Source: Nonomuraea maritima (GTDB taxonomy: Bacteria; Actinomycetota; Actinomycetes; Streptosporangiales; Streptosporangiaceae). From it: DNA of 64,000 bases. Position 1 is the first letter of the stretch, and every line of letters starts with the position of its first letter. Both the position numbers and the translations under genes were made by a program. The notes under the pieces were generated by a model. The model was not told the DNA's origin. It searched no databases and saw only the letters and a list, made by a program, of their open reading frames with translations. The stretch is from the NCBI RefSeq assembly GCF_900100395.1, contig NZ_FNFB01000004.1:248001-312000 (forward strand), in the 5' to 3' direction. Below, in pieces: positions 28,801-35,463 of the stretch.

Positions 28801-31017
28801 CTCGGCGGCGACTCGTTCGCCGCGGTGCGCGCGGTCAAGGAGATCGGCCGCGGGCTGCGGGTGATCGACCTGTTCACCCGGCCCGCCGTGGCCGATCTGG
28901 CCGCGTTCCTCGGCCGGCTCGGCAGCGAGGGCGGCGCCGGGCTGCTGCACCGCCTGGGCGGCGGCCGGGCCGGCGAGTTCACGCTGGTGTGCGTGCCGTA
29001 CGGCGGCGGGTCGGCGGCGGTCTACCAGCCGCTGGCCAAGGCGCTGGGTGACCGGGTGGAGGTGCTCTCCGCCGAGCTGCCCGGCCACGACCCCGCCCGC
29101 CCCGACGAGGCGCCGCTGCCGCTGGAGGAGCTGGTGAACGTGCTGGCCGCCGAGGTGGCGCAGAGCGCGTCGGGCCCGGTCGCGATCTACGGCCACTGCG
29201 TGGGCTCCGCGCCCGCCGTCGCGCTCGCGCGCCGGCTGGAGGCGGACGGCGTACCCGTACTGGGCGTGATCGCCGCCGCTAGCTTCCCGGCGGCACGGCT
29301 GCCCGGGGCGATCAGGCGGCTGTTCGGCGGCGAGCGCTGGACGTCGGACCGGATGTTCCGCGACGCGTTGCGTGCCTCCGGCGGGCTGCTCGACGACATG
29401 GACGAGGCCGCCAAGAGCACGGCCGTCCGCGCCATGCGGCACGACGCCGACCAGGCGCAGGAGTGGTTCGGCAGGGAGCTGGCCGGCGAGGGGGCGCCGC
29501 TGCGGGCCCCGATACTCAGCCTGGTCGGGGAACGCGACCGCGCCACCGAGCTGCACGAGGAGCGCTATGCCGAGTGGGCGGCGTTCTCGCCCCGGGTGGA
29601 GCGGGCCGTGCTGCCCAGGGCCGGCCACTACTTCCTGCGCCACCAGGCCGAACCGCTGGCCGCCCTGGTGCTGGAGCGCCTGACCCGCTGGGCGGCCGGA
29701 ACGCTGCCGGAGCCGGTGCGCCCACCGGAACAGAGCAGGCTGTGGCCCTTCTACACGGTCGCGGCCGGGCAGATCGTCTCGGCGCTGGGCACGGCGCTGA
29801 GCTCGTTCGCGCTCGGCGTGTGGGCCTACCAGCTCAGCGGCGAGATCCTGGATCTGGCGCTGGTCACGATGCTGGCGCAGATCCCGGCCGTGCTGCTCAC
29901 CCCGCTGGGCGGCGCGCTGGCCGACCGGGTGGACCGGCGCAGGATCATGCTGGCCTGCGACGCGCTGTCCGGGCTCTCCATGGTGGCGCTGGTGCTGCTG
30001 CTGGTCACCGGGGGGCTGGAGTTCTGGAACGTCTGCCTCATCGTGGGCGTGACCTCGGTCGTGTCGGCGTTTCAGCAGCCCGCGTGGCTGGCGGCGGTCG
30101 CGCAGCTGGTGCCGAAACCGTACCTGCCGCAGGCCAACGCGCTGGCGAACGTGGGCTTCGGCGTGGGCAACGTGGTCGCGCCGCTCGCGGGCGGCGCGCT
30201 GATCGGCCTGTTCGGGTTGTCGGCGGTGGTGGCCGTGGACGTGGCCACGTTCGCGGTCGGCGTGGTGACGCTGCTGCTGGTGCGCTTCCCCGACCGGCTC
30301 TTCCACCGGCGCGAGGAGACGTTCACGGCGGCGCTCACCGGCGGGTGGCGGTTCCTGCGCAGGCGGCGGCCGCTGCTGGTGATGGCGCTCTACTTCGCGG
30401 TCGTGAACTTCTGCACCGCGCTGATGTGGGTGCTCGTCACCCCGGTCGTGCTGGCCATCGGCACCTCGGCCGACCTGGGCGTGGTGACCGCCGTGGGCGG
30501 CATCGGCGCGGCCCTGGGCACCGGCGTGGTGCTGGTGTGGGGCGGAACCAGGCGGCGGGCCACCGGAATGATCGCCTTCGTCGCCGGGTCCGGGCTGGGC
30601 GTGGTGCTCATGGGCGTGTGGCCGGTCGTGTGGCTGGTCGCGGCCGGACTGTTCATCCGGCTGGCGTGCATGAGCATCGGCAACGCGCACTGGCTGTCGA
30701 TCATCCAGGTCAAGGTGGGCCCGGAGCTGCAGGGACGGGTGCTCGCGGTGAACATCATGATCGCCACGGCCATGCAGCCGATCGGCTTCCTCGCCGCCGA
30801 TCCGCTGGCGGAGTGGGCCGGGCGGTTCACCGAAGGCCCCGGCGGAGGCGCGGGAGTCGTGCTGCTGGCCAGCGGCGTGTTCCTGGTGGTGTGGGGGCTG
30901 CTCGGGCTGCGGTACCGGCCGCTGCACCACCTGGAGGACCTCGTCCCCGACGCCGCGCCGCCGTCGGAGGCCGCGGCCGACCTGGACGCCGTCCAGGAGC
31001 AGGTGCTGAGCGCGTGA
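22837..31017 (+). CDS. NRPS 2 with fused thioesterase and MFS exporter, C-A-T-C-A-T-TE-MFS
   Basis: A 2726-residue single frame. C1 (about 35-450, HHIATDA); A1 (about 461-910); T1 (Ser964, GGHSF); C2 (about 1018-1440, HHIATDA); A2 (about 1458-1945); T2 (Ser1993, GGDSF); TE (about 2045-2280); MFS (about 2300-2726). Pocket codes by my alignment: D-L-T-K-V-A-H-V-S-K and D-F-T-K-I-A-H-M-I-K. Lys278 and His322 are the fingerprint of Asp-type pockets. The TE nucleophile site is GHCVG (Cys2121) rather than GxSxG, with Asp in GERDRATE and His in AGHYFLRH. The MFS part carries the loop motif GGALADRVDRRR and about 12 hydrophobic segments, so it is full length. Both C domains have DA for the usual DG. 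No stop or frameshift separates the TE from the transporter. A TTA codon lies at 23380-23382. The start overlaps NRPS1 by 4 bp; the basic helical N-terminus may dock to NRPS1. Confidence 0.95.
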   Translation: MTEVHEDRIAGLVRSRLAAALKQAEKAPGIPATSATDMPLSPAQERLWFLAQLEPDTPAYNVPLTLRLRGPVDVAALTGAVADLADRHWILRGVIEDGRVRPVAAVPVPVVDIVDAAELERELAGHAWRPFLLDAEPPLRATVFRLGDDECVLALTLHHIATDAWSERVLLDDLTRLYAARLRLEPPPAPPALQYADVAAWEAGRPDTDLDWWAEHLAGLPPVLDLPLARPRPSVPGWEGAAVPVEVPEPLAAKVRAVAGTSPFMVFLAGLQALLSRLSGVDDIAVGVPHAGRHHPDAERVVGCFVNTLVVRGDTSGDPTGAELLARARTAALDAYAHAGTPFEQVVERLQPERNLGVTPLFQVMLNVYDTGAPVSLPELEVEVGSPPAPTAKFDLNLELCDDGTRFSGELRYRKDLFDEATVRRLATWYVELLDGMLADPDAPVRLPSGDDLRGRDADLPVDVPLHTLVERVADARPDTVAVGGLSYAELDRRANQVAQWLLACGVRQEEPVGVLLERRPELVVAMLGVLKAGAAYLPLDPVYPERRNQAVVADAGARIVLTDTELAAAADASGERPCVAVRPEHLAYVIYTSGSTGRPKGVTVEHRHITHYLGAVAEVMPAGLASFALVSTAAADLGMTNVWCALTTGATLHLIDHETATDPAAFAAHLAAHPVDAIKMVPSQLELLGTAALPRKLLVLAGEAVPADLVARVREARPDLEVQIHYGPTETTVSVLACDAGETSPGRAPLGRPLADVVCRVADPSGRALPPGVPGELWIGGPSVARGYLGRPDLTAERFTGGWYRTGDRVRVTSDGLIEFLGRIDDQVKVRGFRVELGEVAAALRALPQVAEAYVQPVGAGMERRLAAWVTPATVDVAEVRAALRERLPDYMVPAAIGVLETLPLTPNGKVDRAALPVPEAGPSVRVPLGTPEERLVGEVWTDVLGLAEVWADDDFFALGGHSFAATRVAGRLRERLGAAVPVRLLFEHPVLADLAAALPRPADAARVRRAPADGPVPLSGVQARLWFLAQLEPDSSAYNVPVALRLRGPLRAEALLDAVRDLAERHHVLRGVVDDSGPEPVMVVRDAGEVPVSTARADRSEVEDVLATHLATPFALDREPPMRAVLLSVDDASDDDEHVLSLTFHHIATDAWTRGLLLEELSGLYAARLGLRPPLDPPPAQYAEVSPVPDPADLDWWAGHLDGLPPVLDLPTDRPRPAVPDPGGAALDLELPAGLSDRVRAVAAAYRSTPFIVLLAGLQALLARLSASADIAVGVPVSGRDHPDTEGVVGCFLNTVVVRTDVGGDPTGRDLLARARESALGALAHAGTPFDRVVDRLRPERNLAATPLFQVMLNYISGVARPELPGLEASEIHLRELTTKFDLSWHVIDEGTGAPLRGGLAYRTDLFEPGTAAKLTRWYTALLDGLLADLDAPVGAVPLEPVTGPVVDGGPPPEPPAGAVHHLIERWVDETPGAPAVVGADRALTYAELESAANRIAHWLLEAGVGADEPVGVLLEPGADLACALFGIQKSGGGYLPMDPAYPAARIAAMLEAAGVRAVVTVSEFAHLIGDGRRVLALDRPPSLPGTRPEVDVRPEHLHHVIFTSGSTGTPKAVAAEHGGVLNYLGGMLPRIGVPGGSFAVVSTPAADFGLTCVFGALTTGGTVHLVPRETAMDPAAFAGYLAEHRVDVVKCVPSHLELLASGGDLPAVLPRELLILAGEACPWDLVERARAARPWLRIQSHYGHTESTMICLVCDTEEIPADRRTGIVPLGRPLPGVYGHLVDAASRPVPPGVPGELVVGGPGVTRGYIGRPELTAERFVPDPLTGEGRCYRSGDLLRVASGGRIEFRGRVDDQVKVRGYRVELGEVTTALRALPQVAEAVVLPVGEGKARQLAAWVTPATVEAAAVRSALRERLPDYMVPAHVVALDRLPLNPNGKIDRAALPEPVAEQAAYAAPATPNEELVAGVFAQVLGVERVGAGDDFFALGGDSFAAVRAVKEIGRGLRVIDLFTRPAVADLAAFLGRLGSEGGAGLLHRLGGGRAGEFTLVCVPYGGGSAAVYQPLAKALGDRVEVLSAELPGHDPARPDEAPLPLEELVNVLAAEVAQSASGPVAIYGHCVGSAPAVALARRLEADGVPVLGVIAAASFPAARLPGAIRRLFGGERWTSDRMFRDALRASGGLLDDMDEAAKSTAVRAMRHDADQAQEWFGRELAGEGAPLRAPILSLVGERDRATELHEERYAEWAAFSPRVERAVLPRAGHYFLRHQAEPLAALVLERLTRWAAGTLPEPVRPPEQSRLWPFYTVAAGQIVSALGTALSSFALGVWAYQLSGEILDLALVTMLAQIPAVLLTPLGGALADRVDRRRIMLACDALSGLSMVALVLLLVTGGLEFWNVCLIVGVTSVVSAFQQPAWLAAVAQLVPKPYLPQANALANVGFGVGNVVAPLAGGALIGLFGLSAVVAVDVATFAVGVVTLLLVRFPDRLFHRREETFTAALTGGWRFLRRRRPLLVMALYFAVVNFCTALMWVLVTPVVLAIGTSADLGVVTAVGGIGAALGTGVVLVWGGTRRRATGMIAFVAGSGLGVVLMGVWPVVWLVAAGLFIRLACMSIGNAHWLSIIQVKVGPELQGRVLAVNIMIATAMQPIGFLAADPLAEWAGRFTEGPGGGAGVVLLASGVFLVVWGLLGLRYRPLHHLEDLVPDAAPPSEAAADLDAVQEQVLSA

Positions 31018-31994
31018 ACGTGGAGGACGCAGTGCGCACGGGGCTCGTCACCGCGGCCGACGTCCGGGCGGCGGGTGCCCGCATCGCGCCGTTCGTGCGG
31101 CGCACGCCGCTGCTGCGGCTGCCAGGCGAGCAGCTCTGGGTCAAACCCGAGAACCGGCAGCCGACCCGCTCGTTCAAGGTACGCGGCGCGGTCAACGCGG
31201 TGGCACGGCTGGCCGGGCAGGGCGTACGGCACGTGATCGCGCAGTCGTCGGGCAACCACGCCCAGGCCATCGCCTACGCCGCGGCCGAGCAGGGGCTGCG
31301 GGTGACCGTCGTCCTGCCGGACACCGCTCCTGAGCTGAAGGTGAGCGCCGCGCGCCGGCTCGGTGCCGAGGTGGTGATCGTGCCGCCCGCCCTGCGGGAG
31401 GAGGCCTGCCTGGCGCTGGCCGACCGGTTCGGCGCGACCGTGGTCGGCTCCGACGCGTTCGACGTCATCGCCGGGCACGGCAGCACCGGGGCCGAGATCG
31501 TCACAGACCTGCCGGACGCGGGGTCCGTCCTGGTGCCCGTCTGCAACGGCGGCCTGCTGGCGGGGATCGCGGTGGCGGTCAAGGCCGCCGACCCGGCGAT
31601 CCGGGTGGTCGGCGTCGAGCCCGAGCTGGCCGCCGACGGGGCGGCCAGCTTCCGGTCCGGCACGCGGACGGCGTGGCCGGTGGAGCTGACCTACCGTACG
31701 CGGGCCGACGGGCTGCGTGCCCCGGTGCTGGGCGCCCTGGCCTGGGAGCACATCCACCGGTACGTGGACGACATGGTGACCGTGACCGAGGACGCCATCG
31801 ACGACGCCGCCCGCCTGCTCCTGCGGGAGTTGGGGGAACGCGCCGAGCCCAGCGGCGCGGTCGCCACGGCCGGCTACCTCGCTCATCGGGCGCACCTGCC
31901 GCAGGGGCCCGTCGTCGCGGTCCTGTCCGGCGGCAACGTCGCGTCCGGCGCGGAGCCGCTGCTGCGGACGGGCCGTCCCCAGGAGGTCGGCTGA
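31014..31994 (+). CDS. PLP-dependent serine racemase/threonine dehydratase family enzyme
   Basis: A 326-residue fold-type II PLP enzyme. Seen: Schiff-base Lys55 in TRSFKVRGA, the substrate-carboxylate loop SSGNHAQ (about 78-84), the glycine-rich phosphate cup NGGLLAG, and the ADGLRAP segment. There is no ACT domain, as in catabolic threonine dehydratase, serine racemase and threo-3-hydroxyaspartate dehydratase. The GTG start at 31014 overlaps the NRPS2 stop (GTGA), so it is translationally coupled to the synthetase. By inference it supplies or modifies an amino-acid building block (for example a D- or dehydro-amino acid, or an Asp-related residue given the Asp-like A domains). The true reaction is unknown. 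Confidence 0.88.
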   Translation: MNVEDAVRTGLVTAADVRAAGARIAPFVRRTPLLRLPGEQLWVKPENRQPTRSFKVRGAVNAVARLAGQGVRHVIAQSSGNHAQAIAYAAAEQGLRVTVVLPDTAPELKVSAARRLGAEVVIVPPALREEACLALADRFGATVVGSDAFDVIAGHGSTGAEIVTDLPDAGSVLVPVCNGGLLAGIAVAVKAADPAIRVVGVEPELAADGAASFRSGTRTAWPVELTYRTRADGLRAPVLGALAWEHIHRYVDDMVTVTEDAIDDAARLLLRELGERAEPSGAVATAGYLAHRAHLPQGPVVAVLSGGNVASGAEPLLRTGRPQEVG

Positions 31995-32092
31995 CGCGCG
32001 ACCGCGAGCCGGCCCGCTCATGTCTCGGCGGGCCGGCGCCGGGGGCATCCGGCGGGCCGGGAACTGTCGGGGCCGCCTCCTAAGGTAGAGGC

Positions 32093-33772
32093 ATGCGGGC
32101 GAATGACAGTGCGGCGGCTGCGCTGCAGGAATACGCGGAGCTGTTCGCGCTCTGCGGCGGCGACGCGTTCCGGGTGCGCAGCTACCAGAAGGCGGCCAAG
32201 GCGATCGCCGGCTTCCCTGACGACATCTCGGTGGTCGACGTGCGGTCGGTCCCCGGCGTGGGCGAGGCCATCGCGAGGAAGATGGAGGAGTTCCTGCAGC
32301 GCGGGAGCTTCCGTCAGCTCGACGACCTGCGCGGGCGCGTCCCCGAGGGGGTCCGCCGGCTCACCCGGGTGCCCTCGCTCGGCCCCAAGACCGCGATCAT
32401 GCTGTACGAGGAGTTCGGCGTCGACTCGCCCGCGGCGCTGGCCGAGGCGATCACGTCCGGCCGCCTCGAAGGCGTCAAGGGCCTCGGCCCGAAGACCCTG
32501 GCCAACCTGCTGAAGGGCGTCCAGCAGCTCGAGCAGTCGGGCCGGCGGGTGCACATCGGCGTCGCGACGGCGCTGGCCGAGCAGGTGATGGGGTCGCTGC
32601 GGGCCGACCGCATCGCCTACGCCGGCTCGCTGCGCCGGATGAAGGACACGATCGGCGACATCGACATCCTCGCGGTGGCGCCGGAGTCCATCATGGACGA
32701 CTTCCGCGCCCAGCCCTACGTCGCCGAGATCATCGCGGCCGGCGACAAGAAGACGTCGATCCGCACCACGTCCGGCGTCCAGGTCGACCTGCGGGTGGTG
32801 CCGGCCGGGTCGTGGGGCGCCGCGATGCAGTACTTCACCGGCTCCAAGGAGCACAACGTCGCCGTCCGTGAGCTGGCGGTCAAGCGGGGCTGGAAGCTGT
32901 CCGAGTACGGGCTGTTCGAGGGCGAGCGGGTGATCGCCGCCGAGTCCGAGGAGGACATCTACACGGCCCTCGGCATGCAGTACGTCCCGCCGCCGATGCG
33001 CGAGGACGGCGGCGAGGTCAAGGCGGCGCTGAAGGGCGAGCTGCCCGTGCTGGTCGAGCTGGGCGACCTCAAGGGCGACCTGCACACCCACACCGACCTG
33101 ACCGACGGCATCGCCTCGCTCGACGACATGGTGGCGGCCGGTCACGCCCGCGGCTACGCCTACTACGCGGTCACCGACCACGCGCCCGACCTCGCGATGC
33201 AACGCATGACCCTCGACAAGGCGCTCGAGCAGCGCGGCCGATTGGCCAAGCTGCAGGAGAGCTTTCCCGGCATGCGGCTGCTGCACGGCACCGAGCTCAA
33301 CATCGCGCCCGACGGCTCGGTCGACTGGCCGGGCGAGATCCTGCGCGAGTTCGACGTGTGCGTGGCGTCGGTCCACTCCCACTTCGGCATGTCGCGTGAC
33401 GAGATGACCCGCCGCTTCATCGCCGCCTGCGAGAACCCGTACGTCGACATCATCGGCCATCCGACGACCCGCAAGATCGGCAAGCGGGGGCCCGTCGACG
33501 CCGACTGGGACGCCGTGTTCCGCGCGGCGGCCCGCACGGGCACCGCCATGGAGATCGACTCCTACCCCGACCGCTCCGACCTGCCCGCCGACCTCGTCCG
33601 CCGGGCCAAGCACCACGGGGTGAAGTTCTCCATCGACAGCGACTCACACGCCATCCCCCACCTCGCCCACCAGCGCTTCGGGGTCGGCATCGCGCAACGC
33701 GCCTGGCTCACCACCGACGACGTCATCAACACCTGGCCCCTCGACCGCTTGCTGGCCTTCCTGGGCCGCTGA
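32093..33772 (+). CDS. polX: DNA polymerase/3'-5' exonuclease PolX
   Basis: A 559-residue family X DNA polymerase of the bacterial type used in base-excision repair. N-terminal helix-hairpin-helix segments (PGVGEAIARK, PSLGPKTAIM, KGLGPKTLA) are followed by a polymerase palm with catalytic GDIDIL (near residue 188) and QVDLRVV. A C-terminal PHP phosphoesterase follows with the metal sites DLHTHTD, VTDHAPD, SVHSHF, GHPTTRK and DSDSHA. All expected PHP ligands are present, so both polymerase and nuclease activities are likely. The ATG at 32093 is preceded by TAAGGTAGAGG. It is independent of the NRPS operon (gap 98 bp). Confidence 0.92.
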   Translation: MRANDSAAAALQEYAELFALCGGDAFRVRSYQKAAKAIAGFPDDISVVDVRSVPGVGEAIARKMEEFLQRGSFRQLDDLRGRVPEGVRRLTRVPSLGPKTAIMLYEEFGVDSPAALAEAITSGRLEGVKGLGPKTLANLLKGVQQLEQSGRRVHIGVATALAEQVMGSLRADRIAYAGSLRRMKDTIGDIDILAVAPESIMDDFRAQPYVAEIIAAGDKKTSIRTTSGVQVDLRVVPAGSWGAAMQYFTGSKEHNVAVRELAVKRGWKLSEYGLFEGERVIAAESEEDIYTALGMQYVPPPMREDGGEVKAALKGELPVLVELGDLKGDLHTHTDLTDGIASLDDMVAAGHARGYAYYAVTDHAPDLAMQRMTLDKALEQRGRLAKLQESFPGMRLLHGTELNIAPDGSVDWPGEILREFDVCVASVHSHFGMSRDEMTRRFIAACENPYVDIIGHPTTRKIGKRGPVDADWDAVFRAAARTGTAMEIDSYPDRSDLPADLVRRAKHHGVKFSIDSDSHAIPHLAHQRFGVGIAQRAWLTTDDVINTWPLDRLLAFLGR

Positions 33773-33876
33773 CCCCCCGTACCGTCAGACGTGTCAGTTT
33801 CACGAGCCACGGCGACGGCGTCTCGTGGCTGATCGGCCTGGGTGCCGGTGAGATGCAGCAGCGTCTGGAGGCTCGG

Positions 33877-34173
33877 CTACACGCCTTCGACTATCTTGCG
33901 GAGTGCTGCGCAGTGGGTGGCGAAGGCTGCCCGTCCTTCGCCGGTGATGCTGAGCCAGGTGCGGGGGCGTTTGCCTACGTACCCTTTGGTGGCTTTCACG
34001 TAGCCGGCGGCCTCCAGGATGGAGACCTGTTTCGAGAGCGCGGACGTCTCGATCTCGACGAGGTCGCGGATGTAGCGGAACTCGGCCTTCTCCGCCGCGG
34101 CGAGGGCCGCGACGATCGCGAAACGGACGGGTGAGTGGATGACGTCGTCAAGCTCGTGACGCGGATGGCTCAT
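33877..34173 (-). CDS. Small winged-helix transcriptional regulator
   Basis: A 98-residue single-domain DNA-binding protein of the MarR/ArsR-like winged-helix type (IHSPVRFAIVAAL, the recognition region ALSKQVSILEAAGYV, and the wing residues KRPRTWLSIT). Its start (ATG at 34173) overlaps the stop of the upstream membrane-protein gene by 4 bp (ATGA), so they form a coupled two-gene unit. Such regulators next to a small membrane protein usually control their own operon; the 30-bp dyad just upstream of the operon is a candidate site. Confidence 0.82.
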   Translation of the reverse strand: MSHPRHELDDVIHSPVRFAIVAALAAAEKAEFRYIRDLVEIETSALSKQVSILEAAGYVKATKGYVGKRPRTWLSITGEGRAAFATHCAALRKIVEGV

Positions 34174-34580
34174 CGACGGACCTCGGCGTAGGCGCCGATG
34201 AGCCCGGGCAGGGCCACCACGAACGCGCCGGGCAGCCACCAGGCGAGGTCGCCCTCGAACCATGCGCTTCCGGGGAGCAGGACAGCGAGGTAGAGCGCTC
34301 CCCAGCTACCGATGATCAACACATGGCGCCGGGCGAAGCCGGCCCTGGTCACCGGCTGCTTGAACGCATAGATCAACAGCCCGGTGAGCGCGGAGACCCA
34401 GACGGCCATCGAGGCGATGGCGCCCACGGGACCGGGATTCACCCCGATCACGAGCACCACGAGCAGCGCGGCGACGCTGTAGAGGACGAGAAACCGCGCG
34501 TACCACTGCGAGTGCCGGCGGACCTCCGCCTCCAGCGCGTCCGCATGAGCGAGTGCCGCTGCCGCATCACGCTTCATCAT
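34170..34580 (-). CDS. Small integral membrane protein of unknown function
   Basis: A 136-residue protein with four hydrophobic segments (ARFLVLYSVAALLVVLVIGV, a second around ASMAVWVSALTGLLIYAF, a third around VLIIGSWGALYLAVLLPG and a fourth in WWLPGAFVVALPGLIGAY). The N-terminal helix is rich in Ala, Asp, Glu and His. I recognise no named family beyond the general pattern of 2TM-like proteins paired with small winged-helix regulators. The ATG at 34580 is preferred over a TTG at 34616, which would lie within the large inverted repeat. It is translationally coupled to the downstream regulator. Confidence 0.72.
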   Translation of the reverse strand: MMKRDAAAALAHADALEAEVRRHSQWYARFLVLYSVAALLVVLVIGVNPGPVGAIASMAVWVSALTGLLIYAFKQPVTRAGFARRHVLIIGSWGALYLAVLLPGSAWFEGDLAWWLPGAFVVALPGLIGAYAEVRR

Positions 34581-34584
34581 GATG

Positions 34585-34614
34585 GCCGTCTCGACAACCA
34601 GTTGCCGAGACGGC
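34585..34614. promoter_or_regulatory. 30-bp near-perfect dyad upstream of membrane protein/regulator operon
   Basis: Arms GCCGTCTCG (34585-34593) and CGAGACGGC (34606-34614) are perfectly complementary, and the 12-bp centre is itself mostly symmetric, giving 26 of 30 matching positions. An overlapping 7-bp inverted repeat GTTGCCG/CGGCAAC lies at 34601-34617. It is 4 bp from the start codon on the minus strand, so it could be an operator for the small regulator or an RNA hairpin over the ribosome site. Confidence 0.55.
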
Positions 34615-34668
34615 AACCATCAGGATTCGCGCGATCTCGTCACTCGCCGACGCCCCCAAGCGGGCGCC

Positions 34669-35112
34669 TTACAGACGTTCCGGGGTGGTGCGTGGGTGGA
34701 GGTGATGCCATAGCCGCAGGCTTGCGTACTCGGCGGTGCCGGGTTGCCTCCAGCGGGCCGACCTGGCGCCGATGCAGGCACTCGTGAGCGGTCCGGCCGA
34801 GCGCGTCGGGCCGACGTGCGTCACGTGACCCGTGCGCGAACTCGACTTCACGAGCACGATCGGGTCGGTGGTGGCGGTGTCAGCAGCAGGCCGGCAGGTG
34901 CGGTCGTGGCTCGCCGGGCCAGGCGACAGGGCCGCGTCCGCGGCACTCAACAGGGCGGCGCGGTCGGCATGGGTGGCCGACGCCGACGTGAAGAACACCT
35001 GGGCAGGGCCGAGAAGTGAGGTCGGGGTACCGTCCGGGGTGAGGTTGGTGAGGAGGAGCGCGGCGGTCGTCACAAGACCGACGCAGGTGAGGGTGCGGGT
35101 TACGCCTCCCAT
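34669..35112 (-). CDS. Putative small exported protein, unknown function
   Basis: A 147-residue frame opening with a signal-peptide-like segment (basic MGGVTRTLT, then hydrophobic VGLVTTAALLL). A good ribosome site GGAAGGGA lies 4 bp before the ATG at 35112. The rest is low in recognisable structure, rich in Ser, Thr, Ala and Arg, and matches no family I know. Overlapping frames exist on the other strand, so coding status rests on the start signals and signal peptide only. Confidence 0.45.
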   Translation of the reverse strand: MGGVTRTLTCVGLVTTAALLLTNLTPDGTPTSLLGPAQVFFTSASATHADRAALLSAADAALSPGPASHDRTCRPAADTATTDPIVLVKSSSRTGHVTHVGPTRSAGPLTSACIGARSARWRQPGTAEYASLRLWHHLHPRTTPERL

Positions 35113-35463
35113 GAAGTCCCTTCCGACTGAGCGTGTGTCCGCATTGCACCATGCTCACCCCAAAGGGATTTCACTCCGCTGAAGTCCATATTTAGTGGCA
35201 TACAGGCACTTACTTGACCAATGCGCTACCTTCCGCACCGTCCCGAGTTGCCCTGGCACGGTGGCCTGCATGGTCGAGGTGCGCCGAAATCCGTCAAGGT
35301 CGTTCCTGGCTTCCGCGAGCGACGTCGTGCGTCTGCGAGGTGCTCTCGCCAACCGGGCGTGCCGAGTGTTTGCCAGGCCATCGATTGCGTCAGATCAGCC
35401 TCATTTGTCACATGGGTATCTGCTGTATGCCGTGATCACGGCATGCACAGACAAGGAAGCAAG
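35113..35463 (+). other. Intergenic region between divergent exported-protein genes
   Basis: 351 bp of lower GC than its surroundings (for example around 35181-35230) with no convincing gene. It must hold the promoters for the divergent genes at 35112 and 35464. TTGACC (35215-35220) resembles a -35 box, but I see no matching -10. Short open frames here lack ribosome sites. Confidence 0.4.

Noticed and set aside
33799-33830. Hairpin CACGAG/CTCGTG after polX as terminator
   Set aside because: Only a 6-bp stem with a 15-nt loop; too weak to call.
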